Of a stretch of 64,000 bases of DNA, positions 11,411-26,490 are shown in pieces (the stretch's first letter is position 1; the number at the start of each line of letters is the position of its first letter). Where the stretch lies: assembly GCA_014905825.1 (NCBI GenBank), contig JACGCN010000001.1, positions 3,906,001 through 3,970,000 of the forward strand, in the 5' to 3' direction. The notes under the pieces are model-generated. The model was not told the DNA's origin, made no database searches, and was given only the letters and a program-made list of their open reading frames with translations. Source of the DNA: Lyophyllum atratum. Taxonomy: Eukaryota; Basidiomycota; Agaricomycetes; Agaricales; Lyophyllaceae. A program made the position numbers and the translations under genes.

Positions 11411-14400
11411 TTAGTCCATAGAATCCAAACCCTCCACCGATTGCAACCCTCCTCTGAGGGTCCGTATCCGATCCTCGACCGAATCCAGCGTCTTCAAAAG
11501 CTGTGCCACCTCGTCCCTCCAATTAGCCGCAACAGGCGGCATCCCCGGCGGTATTGTCTGCGGCACCTGATTCGCCTTCGCACCGAGCTCCTCCCACAGC
11601 GCCGTCACCACTCCCTGCACCCACTTCTCCCGCTCCTCCTCCTTCCTCACCCCTTTCTTAATCGCCGCCACGTCCCGGCCCGTCGACCGCATGAGCGTCC
11701 ACAAGTTACTGAACACCAGGATGACGATGACGAAGTAAAGGATCGTTGTCGACGTGGACTGCTCCCACGCGTCCGTGACGAGCTCGAGCGCCCCGTCCGT
11801 GCTCCGCCGTGCAACTTGGTATGCGCCCTCGAATGTGTCCCATGCCCATTGCAGTCCGCGGCGGTTCCGCTCATGCTCCCTCTTTTTGCGCTCCTCCTCC
11901 TCCGAGAGTTCGGGCACCTTCTCGCTTACGGCCTCTGCAGTCGCAACCTCCCTCGTCACAGCCTGGGAGAGCGCAGCGGGGTCGACACCCTCAGGGATGA
12001 ACTCGGACTGGTGCTCCTTGATATACGACCGCATGGCTTTCTCCAGATCGCCATGGTACACCTTCTGCCCGTCGATGGCAGAGCGCTCGATGATACCCTT
12101 GATGAAGCTCCGCCCCGTCCACTCCACCTCCGTCGTCACTGTGATCCGCGTCGACACCGCGCTCGCCCACATGATACAACACCGCGTCTTCACCGAAAAC
12201 ACGCCCCCGCTCGGCACGTCGGGCGTCCGGGTCGTCGTCAATGTTGTTATGTGGTCGTCCGGATCGCTGAAGACAGTTTCGTCCCGGATCTCGCATTTGG
12301 TCTGCTTCGGCCCGAGACTCCCGTTCAGAGGCTTGATGTACGACATGTTGCGTGCCAGCAGCGTAGAGCCCGCCGCCGTCGGGGTCCAGTCAGATATTTG
12401 GATGTCTGCGATTCAAGAACACGGTCAATACACAAGTCAGATAACGAGCATAGGCGCGAGGAACGCACCCATCAGCTTTTGATTAACCGCCATAAAATCC
12501 TTGATGAACCCACTGGCGAAGATCAAATTATGTATCCGATCCGGCGTGCCAGGAAGCACTGTATCCAGCGCCGTTTCTGAATAATGCTTCCCGTCCTTTC
12601 CACACGTGCAAGTCGTCGCCTTCCTCACAGGGATACTCATTGCCCCCGCCGGTGTCCCATTCGCTCCCGCACCATTGAGAACCTGGTCCATCCCTGGCGC
12701 GTCGTAGGATCCACGCCCGCTGGAGATGCTCGCGTCGTCTGGACGCTCAAGCTTCCAAATATTGTAGATAACGTCGAAAGTGGTGTCGCGTGAGAGGAAA
12801 GATGCGAACGTGTATTTCGCCTGCCGTGTGGTCAGCTGGATGCCGTTGGGGATCACGAATGCTGTCATCTTCTTCTCGAGGTGTGTTATTTCATTTATTG
12901 GAATCGACAGCTGCGGAGATATTAGGTAAGTTTTGATTTTGATTGAAAGTGGTGCCGACATCGGGGGGCGTGCGGAGGTGACATGAACATGAGGCTGAAA
13001 GAACACGTACGTCTGTGATCCATCCGAAAATATTGGCGTGAAAGCAGATGTGGTTCTCGGAGATATATAATCGGCCTTGAATGAGGATTTCCCTTTGGAG
13101 GGCGCATCCATAATCTATGTGTAAAAGAAACATAAGGGTCAATGGCTGCATCCAGGTTGGAACCGTGCAAGAAGCTTCACCATCGATGAGATAGTCCCCC
13201 TCGGGGACACTAGAGAATAGTTCATGGAAATCTGCGTTCCGCTTGTTACTCGCGACAGCAAAGCCAGTCACTGGTATATCGTCCTCGCCCAAATCCAGAT
13301 TCATCAAGTCATCCTCAGAAGACGACCCATCCTCGTCAGAACTGCCCTCTTCCAGGCCCGAGTAATAGTCCGGACGGTCGTCGCCATAGTACTCTGAATT
13401 ATTGTCACTATGTATCGATATGGAGCCTCTGCGAGGAGGGGAGCGCGCTGATGACTTGGAGGACCGGGGCGACATCTCGAGGGACTTGTTCTTGACATGG
13501 CGGGAGGAGGTGCTGGCAGACGGTGTCATGTATGGTGGCGAGCCAGAGTTGGACAGCTTGCGCTGGCGAGAAGCTGAAGTCGGCATTTGCTGCGCGTTTG
13601 CTACGGCGGTTAATTGCGCCTGGTGGGCGGCAGTGAGACTGTGATTAGCCATTGCGAGACTGGAGGCAGCGATGGCGCTGGCTAGACCTGTTGGCTTGCG
13701 CGTCGCTGTCGCGCGGCGCCATGGTCGTTTCTTGTCCTTGTTAGCGCTGTTGAGAGATATAGCGTCAGCGTCGTGAGCTGGGGAAGTCAAGTAGGTCGAG
13801 CTCGCGGCCGGAGAGGTCTGATGCGTCGTGGATGATGACTGAGAGGGTGACGGGTACTCTGGCATGTGCATTGCTTTGGGCGACTCTACTATAGGGGTTT
13901 TTGAAGCATAGATAGCAGTTTCCCCATCGTGACTGTCTGTCGAGTCTTGCCTTTGCGACGGTGCCGTGGCAGCACGGGCATGGTTTACATCCACAGGGGA
14001 CGGCTTCTTGAGAGAGCGGTTGGACCCCTGTTTGCGGACCTCGTAGGCCGGTTCGAGGGCTTTGGAGGACATTTGTGGTTGCTGCTGAGATTCAGCGGAC
14101 GAGATGGGCGTCACCGGCCGCGAGCGTGACTTTGTCTGAGGACTTGTCTGAGTAGGGGCTCTCGACGGCGTCCGTGGACGAGGAGTCGTCGGGGTGGAGA
14201 CCTCGTTTTCTCCAGCCTGAATACTGGTTTTGGTTTCTGAACGAGATATCGTACGAGGTCGGGGAGTTGAATTATTGATCGGGCTGCCACTGCTCTCGGT
14301 TGCCGCACGATCACGCCGGCGTTTTACCGAACTGGCGAGACTTGATTCAGAATTGGAAGAAGAAAGGTCGCGGTTGCGAACAAGCGGGGAAGGGGGTACA

Positions 14401-14717
14401 ATGGTTACGCTGGGGAAAGTGCTGTCCGAGTCACCGCCTGACTCTTCGCCGCCGTCGACGTTGGTGGTGATGAAGGTCGGAATGCGGGGTCTTTCTTCAA
14501 CTTTCGGCTGTGGGGCCTCTGGTGACGACACCGGGTTTGGGGACGGCGATCGTTGTGTGGGCAGAGGGGGAGCGGGGGGCGTAGCAGACGATGGGACTCT
14601 GCTTCGAGACCTTGACGTGCTTGTTCGTGGAGACTCGACGGAGCGGTCAGAACGATCGCGGGTGTGCGTTGGAGAAGTGGCTTTGCTGACAAGTTTGGAC
14701 AGAAAATTAGGCGCCAT
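11411..14717 (-). CDS. GRAM-VASt domain sterol-transfer protein (Lam/Ysp family)
   Basis: Four exons on the minus strand: 14717-13181, 13114-13011, 12910-12469 and 12405-11411 (1025 aa). The first about 500 residues are Ser/Pro/Arg-rich and disordered. The GRAM domain follows (motifs LQREILIQGRLY, HICFHANIFGW, IPNGIQLTTRQAKYTF). After it comes a VASt domain (SGFIKDFM, ISDWTP, NMSYIKPLNG, VEWTGRSFIKGIIE), then one transmembrane segment (TILYFVIVILVFSNLW) and a short tail. In yeast, proteins of this plan (Lam1-6) sit in the ER at contact sites and move sterol between ER and plasma membrane. The intron at 13180-13115 is 66 nt and has no in-frame stop, so its retention would add 22 residues inside the GRAM domain. 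Confidence 0.9.
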
Positions 14718-15005
14718 AGCGCATTACGTTTCTCTACTTCTCCGCTTCACCAATACAAAGCGCAGCTGGGCGCGAGATAGAGAGATGAAGGCAGTATCAA
14801 GGAGGAGACAACGGCAAAAGTGATCGTGCTGATGTTGCGGAGACAAGCGCAGCGTGTTCGCCAAGACCGCTGTCCGTTGACACCGGCCACGACCTTCCAC
14901 GCGTCTTTTCTCATCACAAGGCTTCCAAACGCAGCATTGCTCTAGAAATCTCTGTAATTCAACTGAAGTGCTTGTAAAGTACTCTATTTCTATGCTACTT
15001 GCTCA

Positions 15006-17643
15006 TCAGGCGGGCACTGTTGGACGGGTTAGCAATGCAAGGTGGGTTTGGCCCCGTTTCAAGCTTACCTGGTGGATAATCGACCTCCTTCAGATACCAA
15101 GCCTCTGCAAAGAGCCATCCCGATTAAACCAATCCGCTTCACCTAAGAACCAGACACTCACTGTCGCCGTTGGGATCCTTATCATCGATGGTCTGCCCGT
15201 CACCGAACCAGTAAAAGCGGTTCTTCACGGGTCCATCCAAAAGCTCATAGTTGAAATCTTCCCATCGAGGATGCGTCAACGCCCGTGCAGCGTGAAGCGC
15301 CGATCCTACCAATATCTGTAAGTCTCTGCGCACGGTGATCGGACCAACAATGCTCACCAGGCCAAAGTGCCATCACCCTCCCCTCGACTTTGCCGCCCTT
15401 GTACCACGAGCGGCACTTCTCGCTATATACAGTCTATATCACGCATACATCAGCATTGTAGCTCCTAGGAAAAAGCAGGAGCGCGCACTGATGGGAAGTA
15501 GCTTTCCAGATATGCATCAAAGTCGTTCACGGCCTCCGGCTTCACGTCTATGCTCTTCAGGTGCTCACGCTGCAACTTCAGCGTCGCTGCGACGGCGTAG
15601 TCGACCTGGCGTTCACAGACCAGGAGCAGGGAACCTGCACCGACTGCCGCATTGGGCCCGAGGCATTGGAACCAATTGGGGAAGCCATCGGTAGCTACAG
15701 AAAGATACGTGCGGGGGTGTGGGTCGAACCGCTTGGAGAGGTCCTCGCCACCACGACCGAGGATGGGGAAGTCGAACAGGAACGACGTATCGAAGCCTGA
15801 AAGAGGAAAATCAGGACGGAGCAAGGCCATCAGGAGAGAATGGACGTACCAGTTGCGCAGATTATGATATCGAGGTCCTGGTGCTTGCCATCTCCGGTGT
15901 CAATTCCTGTCGGAGTGATTCGCGTAATGTCCGTTGGGACGAAGTCGACCTATGATCATCTCGGTGAGACACTGTATCAATGCTGCACGAAAATGAAACT
16001 TACATTATCGGCGCAAAGAGCCTCAAGGTACCCAGGGCCTGGTGTCAGACGTCGGCAGCACGGTGCAAAGTCCGGGATTACTACGAGCATCTTCAGCCCG
16101 GCATGCCATGAAAGAAGCCGAAGGTGCTTACAGTGGTCGGCGATCCATGGCTTCTTTGCCAGCTTCTTCATCATGTCTTCTCTGAATACAATCTTGGCGC
16201 CTTCTTGCAGAGGGGTTCCTCGAAGGGTAGCCGGGTTGGCACCCTGAAGTGACAATGAGCAAGCACACCCACAAGACGAAGCCGAAAACGTACATTTAGC
16301 TCGCACTCTAGCTGCCAGCGGAAGTCCTTGTAATACGCAGGATCTTGGAACTTCTTCTTATCCTCTTCCGTGAAGACATCTAGCAAGTCTGTCAGATTGC
16401 CGCAGGTATGTGCATATGGCTTCTGGACTCACAGTTACTGACTTCCTCTCCGCCTGCTAGGCTGAGCAGCCTGTCTCGGACGAAGGGCGCAGAGAGCCAT
16501 GTCCTGCCACGGACGTAGTTTGTAACATGCTTGACACGGCTCTGGAGCGCAGGCACTATTTGGATGGCAGATGAACCCTGCCAAACGATATCAGGCTCTT
16601 CCCCTCCACATCAAAGGAGCAGACAGAACTCACTACACCGATGACACCAACCCGCTTATCGCCCCAGTCTTTGACAGTATCCTGCCACCCACCCTTCCCA
16701 TTCTCACCCATTTCCCACTGCGCACTATGCAGTACCTCCCCTTCAAAGCTCTCCAGTGCTTCAATATCCGGCCACGACCACCGGCTTAGCGGGCCCAGCC
16801 CTGCCAGCACCACATCCGCTATATCATCGAACTCCTCGAAGTCCGTCTTCCAGTCCCACACGATGTGGTCTCCTTGCTCGGTCGCGGATCCCGGGAGTGG
16901 GCGCCGCACCTTAAGGTGCCACTTACCCGTGCCTTCGTCGTATTTGGCGCCGGTGATGCGGTGGCGGAGCTTGATGAAGGGGCGTAGCTTGTATTTGTCG
17001 ACGACGTGATCGAGATAGGCGCGAATTTCGGGGCCGGGGGCGTAGAACGCTGACCAGTTAGTCTGGGAGGTAGAGTTAGTTGGATGGGTAGGGGTGGTGG
17101 GATGGGACGTACATTATTCTCGAAGGTGAGCTGATACTATGTAACCGTGACAGGGTGTTTAGCTGACGAGGCTTAAAAGGGCATTGAAGAGCGCTTACCG
17201 CGTGCGAGGGGATATCGCAGGCTAGCCCCTACATGGCCGACGTCATGTGAGCCGCCACACGGATACGGGAAAGAATTGGAATCTTACCGGGTATCTGTTT
17301 GCGAACCAAGCCCCGCCGACACCAGCGTTCGACTCGTATACAGTGATATCGACGTTCTTCACGCGTTGGCGGAACCTAATCCAAACACATCAGTACTCCG
17401 CCAGCTCCCTGCCCCGAGCTTCAGGTACACACCTGATACCAGCAGTGATACCTGAGATGGACACATTGTGGTCAGTTGCATGTTGCTCATCGGTACTGGG
17501 GGAAACAACATACCACTGTATCCTGCGCCAATGGCGACCACCCTCATGGGGCGCGCCTCATCAATGGAGAAGGTTGGAAGCTCATACGCATTAGTCCCGT
17601 GGCCGTCAAGATTATTCACGCCGTTTACAGGTGGTGAACTCAT
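15006..17643 (-). CDS. Baeyer-Villiger-type flavin monooxygenase
   Basis: About 600 aa from 16 exons, starting at 17643 (MSSPPVNG) and ending in a tiny last exon at 15006. The N-terminal FAD-binding Rossmann motif is VVAIGAGYSG. The Baeyer-Villiger fingerprint FxGxxxHxxxW is present as FEGEVLHSAQW. The second nucleotide-binding motif is GVIGVGSSA, split by an intron. The C-terminal half contains the ATG motif (ICATGFDTSF) and ends with KAWYLKEVDYPP. Such enzymes use FAD and NADPH to insert oxygen next to a carbonyl, or act as N/S-monooxygenases; StcW-like fungal members belong here. Small exons include 19 nt (GT-ATCACT...), 30 nt, 24 nt and the final 11 nt. The next gene on the same strand, 288 bp downstream, is the GRAM-VASt protein; no biosynthetic cluster is visible. 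Confidence 0.9.
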
Positions 17644-20400
17644 GGTCGTTGGTTATTGGGGTGTATGTATGGGTTTGGGTATTGTTTGGAGAAGGGAAAG
17701 GACCAAGGTGGACTTGGGTATTGGATAGGGATCTCAAGGGATCTCTGCTATTTGAGGCGTTCCGTCAGGCCGCACTCTAATCTACGCTGAGCCACTGATG
17801 TTAAACAGTTTTAGAGCCGTGTACATCTTCTATTACTAACGCCCAGGTCGCGTCCAGCACTGCTACGGTCACATGCGCCCATTATGCATCTCTCGATTCC
17901 CAGCCCAGGTCATCTGGCACTAGAGGCACCGATCAGACGCAAATATGCTGGTCAGTGGTTTCTCAGCCACGTCGGGTATCCAGGAGGTGATTGGGGTATC
18001 CTGCCTATAATTTTGAGCGTAGGGACGAGACTTACTCATCTATGGTGTTTCGAGGATGAGGTCGCTTACCTTGATTGCTAATATTTTTATGTTTTCAGCG
18101 CATGGCGTTGAGAGTTGGTAATGATTTGGACAATGCTGTACATAAGCTTATTCAGGGGAGGGTTGATCAGATCACCCGAGATTTGGCCTCTTCCGTGCAT
18201 GTGTAACCAACAGAGTTACTGGTAAATCCAGGCTCCATAAGTCGATAGCAATCGTGGAAAGAGTGTATTTTACGACAGCACGATATACATCTTATTTGCG
18301 GTATGGAATACCAGAGTAAACTGCAGGGTATCAGATGCCTATCGATACCTTCCTAATTTGGAAAATAAAATTCCATATCGAGACTTTCAAGTTGGCATTT
18401 TGACTTGGGCAAGACCCGGGTACATCAACACTGTCACATCTAGTTTGTGAAATTTTCAATGATCTGGAAGCTGAGACAAGGAATAACTCATGCTATCAAG
18501 GATATGGCTACTTTGCTTCAGACTTCCTTGGGGCTTCGGCGACCAAGTGTCGCTTGTTTGTGTTCACGGGGGCTCATGTAATAAACGAATAAAAAACATT
18601 ACCTCCACCGAGATACAGGGATACAAGATTCGGCGGTTCTAAGATGTGATTATGATCATGGTGAATACAGAGCTGTCCCCGAGCTACGTTACATCGGCTA
18701 GCCCTGCAGGTGTCCACAGCGAACAATCAGTAGTAACCCACGAGTTGATTTTTCTCGGACCAACAAGCTCTACCGGACTCAAGGGAAAAAACTGATGCAC
18801 CTGTCACAGGGAAGATCGGAGGCCACGTATCGCCATAACTTATTGTCCATCCTTGTCAGTTCTACCTCTAAGTAGATACTACAGATCAAATGCCGGCCCA
18901 ATGGGTCTCGTGGGGTACATGAAACCTAGAGGACGATGAACTAGTCCATGGATAGCTTAGGCTGACCGCACTCAGCGTCCAAGTAAATCCGCGGGTATCA
19001 GGATGTTTCTATGAGCGGGACTCTCTCCCAGTAGTCTGAATTTGGGACTGGACTCGAAGGATGACGACCTGTGATGGTACCTGGATCTATAACTGGAGGG
19101 AACGAACTCCACTGCAGCTGAAGGCAGAATAGTGACCATAATAAGCTGTCAGTCAGTTCTGAGCTCGTGATGTCCAAACTGTCTAAAACGCCACAGGATT
19201 TCTTATATGGAGTATCAGGAGAGGATGCATGAAGGTAGTTGCAAAGATATGTATCTGGAAATGGTGTCTCGACAGAGTCACCCTGAACATGAGATGATTC
19301 TGAATCTCTTATGATAATCTGGGCCATTTCGAGTCTTTTCGAATCCATCGCCTTGATCACCAGATGGGAACTCAAGACAGCGAATGGGATCCAAGGGTTG
19401 CGGACTTGTGGGTTGGTCCTGATACAATACGATATCAGCTTCGCCCATCATACTTATGGCCAACGACGACACCGTCAATATCAATAACGGGAAGGTGGGC
19501 GAGTCCTGTACTTATGGCAAGTAAAGGGTTGAACATTGCGACGAAAAGATCAGATGTGGTGGTCAACACGTCATGCAGTGAGATAGATGGAGTCAAGCTT
19601 GTATGCGATGTATCTGGGCAGCTAGGAGATCGCTCCGACAAGCCGTGGGATGATGAAAACCCGAAAGAAAATAGGACGCTAGGCCCCGACGCTCCTAAAT
19701 GGGTTCGGTGAAGATTTGGGGATTTAACGGGAAGATTTCTTAAACCTTGGTGAATATTGGGGATTCCAGGCTAGATCGGCCTCATGTTTCTCTACCTTCG
19801 GAGCCTCAACTGGACATATGCAACAGCACCACGTCGGCGTTATTTCAGTCCTATCGATGCATAATGAGAGGACAGAATCGGCTGACGAGGGTTCAAATTG
19901 AGGAATCACCAAACTTCCGTTTCCCCGCATGTTTTTGCACGTAAACGCCGGCCGATAGGAGGACAGGAATATTGGGGATTCGAGGTCATCTAGAAGGCGA
20001 TTCGGCACTAAAAGCATTATATTAGCGTCCGGGGCCTGACTATGCTGAATGTCCCAGGTAGTAGTCCCCTCAAGTTATATCGAGAGGTTGTTTGTATCTA
20101 CCCCAATTCAGTCTAGAAGGTGAATTTCCTATGGCATAGAGTGTGTTAGAAGGCCATCCTTGCCTTTCACTTATCGTAGCCAAATTGAAGTCCGCAGCAA
20201 GTCGCCGGCCATTGTCCGAGTCGGCCCACGTCGTTTGAGCCGTCGGTCACGTGGGGAACGCGAATGGAGCGGGCCGAGGCGAAGCAATTCAGTCCACTCC
20301 ACTTACCATCCTCTTACTACTAGACGTAGACGTCTACCTAACACCCACCGCGTCTGGAGCGCGAGGAACGCACTACGCGGGATTCCTCGACACCGTCCAC
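17644..20400. other. Long gene-poor region
   Basis: About 2.7 kb between the divergent monooxygenase (-) and AP-3 delta (+) genes. Several minus-strand frames of 65-125 codons (18998-19375, 19435-19641, 19724-20017) are open but show no motifs, and I could not join them convincingly. A 15-bp direct repeat (GAATATTGGGGATTC) occurs at 19752-19766 and 19967-19981. A CACGTG E-box lies at about 20247-20252, about 150 bp upstream of the AP-3 delta ATG. Relic sequence or long regulatory DNA are both possible. Confidence 0.45.
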
Positions 20401-23400
20401 ATGTGGGAGCGAACATTACAGGACCTCATTCGTGGCCTTCGTGCCAATAAGAAGGATGAAGCCAAGTTCATATCCAAGGCCGTAGACGAAATAAGGAAAG
20501 AAATAAAGAGCGATGATATGGAGCTCAAGGCAGGCGCAGTGCTGAAGCTAACATATGTGAGTGCTGAATACATAGTCTCATCACACCATTCAATAAACTA
20601 TACCCGCAGCTCGATATGTTGGGTTATGACATGGGATGGGCATCCTTCCATGTAGTAGAGGTCATGTCCTCATCTCGGTTTCATCTGAAAAGTGTCGGAT
20701 ATCTGGCAGCTGTGCAATCGTTCGAAGAAGACACCGATGTTCTCATGCTGACCACTAATCTCTTGAAGAAGGTGCGCACGAGTACTATTGGTCTGAGTTC
20801 GAGATTGATCAGTATCTCAGGATTTGGGCTCTACCCCCGCAGATATTGCCGTCACATTGAACGGAGTTTCCCACATCGTAACCTCAGATCTAGCGCGAGA
20901 CCTTTCACCAGAACTGATCGCCATGCTAAATCATTCACGACCACACATCCGGAAGAGGGCAATACTTGCACTTTATAAAGTTCTCATAAAATACCCAGAG
21001 ACGTCGAAGAATGCGCGGACACGATTAGAAGAGAAATTAGAGGACCCAGATCCTGGTACGTTCATCATGAACCTCACCGCTGTTGTTCACACATCTTAAG
21101 GTCTTCATGGCTAGGTGTTGTTGCAGCTACCGTTAATATTCTCTGCGAACTTGCGAGGCACAACCCCAAAGACTATCTATCATTAGCTCCCCAACTCTTC
21201 CACCTCCTCACGACCTCGTCAAATAACTGGATGCTGATCAAAATCATCAAATTGGTATGTAGCTAACATCTATTGACTACCTAGTCTAATACTTTTATAG
21301 TTTGGTTCTCTCTCACCATACGAACCTCGCTTGGTGAAGAAACTGCAGCCCCCGATAACGGATCTGATCTCAACAACACAGGCCATCTCGTTATTATACG
21401 AGTGCGTCCACACGTGCATCATCGGCGGGATGCTTCAGGGTAGCAATGGTGACTCGCTGGCACGATTATGCGTTTCAAAGCTTGCCGCGTTTATTCAGGA
21501 CGCGGACCAGAATTGTAAGTCGTTACGTCTGACGTCCCTCCGCCTCCCTGATAGCTTGTGTTAGTGAAATACATCGCCTTGTCGGCTATGACGAAGATCG
21601 TTCCCTCACATCCACACCTTGTCGCGGAGTATCAAGATACCATCCTCACCAGTGTAAGCGACCCGGATATCAGCATACGGATGCGATCCTTGGACTTGGT
21701 CTCAGCCATGGTTTGTGCATAGATCCCATTTATCTTTCCCTCATTGAACGTCTTTTACCATTTCAGGTCGACCGTGACAATCTGCAATCGGTCGTGCAAC
21801 AACTTCTTTCTCATCTCGTACCGGAGAATTCCTCCTCCATTTTACCCACCGCTGCCCAGTCGCTTGTGCAACACACGGTTCCGTCATCACCCACCACCCC
21901 TAGGCCACCACAACTATCCCCCAGTCAATCGCCTGCATACCGCCTCGTTCTCTGCCAGCGAATCCTGACCATGTGTTCTCAGTCGACATACGAGAATGTC
22001 ACTAATTTCGAGTGGTACATCTCTGTACTTGTGGACCTCGCGCATGTTGCAAATGCCGATGTTGGCTCGGAGATACGTGACCAGCTGGTGGATGTCGTGG
22101 GGCGCGTTCGAGCAGTCAGGCGATATGCTGTCAGGTTGATGTATCAACTACTCAGTGACGATACTATGCTGCGAAATGCTCACGAAGAGGGCAGTTGCTC
22201 TGAGGTCCTCTGGGCCGCAGCTTGGATATGCGGCGAATACTGCGAGTAAGTTTGTCGCGTTAGATTCACGATGAAAGTATATTAACAAAGCACTTAGTGA
22301 GCTTGCTGAACCTGAGAAGCTGCTCCCTTACCTTCTACAGCCTGATGTTTCAAGCCTTGCGCCGGAAATCATTGCTGTGTACATTCAAGCTTCCACAAAG
22401 ATCTTCGGAACTTGGGCAGCAGAGATAGCGCAGCGATGGGAGGATGATGATCTGGCGCAAGTCAAAAGTGTCGTCGAACAGCTGACGGCTCGTTTCGGTG
22501 AGCTGGTCAGCAGCCAGCATATCGAGGTGCAAGAGCGAGTAAGCTGATCACAGATAATTAAACGAATCTGTATACTAATAGCACGCTCCTGCAGGCCGCA
22601 AACTCCTTACAACTGTTCCGCTTTATCCAGGCCGATCTTGATGCCCACCGGCCGAAGCCTCCAACGACCCCAGGCTTCTCGACACCCGATTCAGGAATGT
22701 CATCAGAACCTCGCTTCCCAAAGAGCTTGTATCTCATCCAACCGCTTTCTGCAACTTATGAGCTCAACCCCGTCGCCGCAAACGCCCAGGAGAGCGTGCC
22801 TGTACCAGAGGGCTTGGATCTAGACGCATGGATAGTCCCTCCCCCACGTGAGGCTGTTCCTGAACAACCGGCGGAACGAAAGGCAAAGAAGGGGAAGAAG
22901 GGGAAAGCAAAGGAGGGCGCTGAGGGTAAGGTGAAGGGTTCGAAGAAAAAGAAGCAAGATGAGGTGGTCTATGGTGAAGTCTTGACACCACCCGAACCTG
23001 AGGTCGAGACGCCTGAGGAGATAGCAGCGCGGGCGAAAGTGCGTTTCTCCTGAATCAACAGTGATTTTTAGCTTATTGGCTTCCTCAACAGCGCAAAGCA
23101 GAGTGGCTAGCACAGCTACGGGATGATCCATACTACATCATTACTGATGAGCCGAAGCAAGTTGAAGAGGACTTGGACTCAATACCAGTCGTGCGCCTTG
23201 AGGGAATGCCATCCCTTGCGGGTACGTCCTACCGCCTACTTCCCACAACCAGTTAATTTAAATGTTTCACAGGACCCTCTACTCACGGTCTACCGGCTCT
23301 TAGGACGTCAGAACAAACGTTTTCGTCTACACCGTTCGTGATCGATAGAGATGGCGAAATGCCTGAGGGCGCAGTAGCCTCAAACCCAGCCTCGAAGCCT

Positions 23401-23598
23401 ACATCACGCCAGCAGACCCCCGTGCCTGGTGAAAGCCACCCTTATACAGCATCACGACTATCGGCACACTCACCATACGAGGTGCCCGACGACGTCATCC
23501 GAACAAGTACACCAGACCCCATCAAGGTGACTCGTGCAAAGAAAAAAGGTACCGGGAAAAAGAAACGGACTCCCATAGCTGGCACTGTCGATACATGA
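20401..23598 (+). CDS. APL5: AP-3 adaptor complex subunit delta
   Basis: Eleven exons (20401-20556, 20610-20771, 20821-21055, 21115-21254, 21301-21514, 21565-21710, 21767-22245, 22298-22538, 22595-23040, 23094-23221, 23273-23598) give 890 aa. The N-terminus MWERTLQDLIRGLRANKKDE, followed by LKLTYLDMLGYDM, WASFHVVEVMSS and KSVGYLAAVQSF, is the signature of delta adaptin. The body is helical HEAT-type trunk; the last 200 residues include a Lys-rich linker (KKGKKGKAK) and an acidic/Pro hinge. AP-3 sorts cargo from Golgi/endosome to the vacuole. The start was placed at MWERTLQ because delta adaptins begin there, although the open frame extends upstream. The gene converges with the kinase gene (254 bp between stops). 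Confidence 0.95.
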
Positions 23599-23851
23599 GC
23601 AGTTCATTTCACCGGGATTCAATTCGCTACAGTCGCTTGTTGTTTGCTAGATTAATACCGATACGGTTTGGTATACAAAGCGCAGAAAGCAGTGGACGGA
23701 CGGGACGTGACTATGGTTTAGGATACATGAGGAATCTCAAGCTCATCCGAGCCAGACTATTATGACCGAGATGTGTGGGGTGGCAGAGGTCCAAGATGTT
23801 AGCTGTGAGAAGCATAGTAGGTAAAGTTCTTCCAGAAACCAAGTATCTTCA

Positions 23852-26044
<2,193 letters not shown>

Positions 26045-26490
26045 GCCGCAAAGAAGCTACCCGGAAGTAACCTAAGTTGATAAATGGTTCGTGTCGCGTC
26101 GTGAAGGGGTGCGATAAATTTATAGTCGCTACCAGGCACAAAGACAAGAGAAAAGAAAGCAGGAATATTGTGGTCTATATCCGAAAGGAAATGCAGATAA
26201 TCCAAGGCGAGGATGGCAGAAGGAGAGACGACGATGAATGTATGAGTGGAGGAGCTTGTGGACGCTTGTCTTGATATATGTGCCTCACATGAGCCGGGCG
26301 TGACTCTCTATATTTGGACGAGTGGCTGACCTCCGCTGACCACAACCACACCAACTGATGAAATGACTTTCCATGACAAGACAACTAAGGGAATAACAAG
26401 GATACAGTTTATACTACGAAAGCTGTGCGAGTCTCTACCCAGGGCCGAGGCGGCTCCGATGGCCCATACTGTTCATCACCGACCTTGACA
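26045..26490. other. Upstream region of the kinase gene
   Basis: 446 bp between the stop of the membrane-protein gene and the kinase ATG, both on minus. It should hold the kinase 5' UTR and promoter. No extra gene is supported. Confidence 0.5.

Noticed and set aside
11441..12580. 379-codon plus-strand frame rich in Arg, Leu, His and Pro
   Set aside because: It is antisense to the VASt and tail exons of the GRAM-VASt gene. Composition is typical of the reverse of GC-rich coding DNA.
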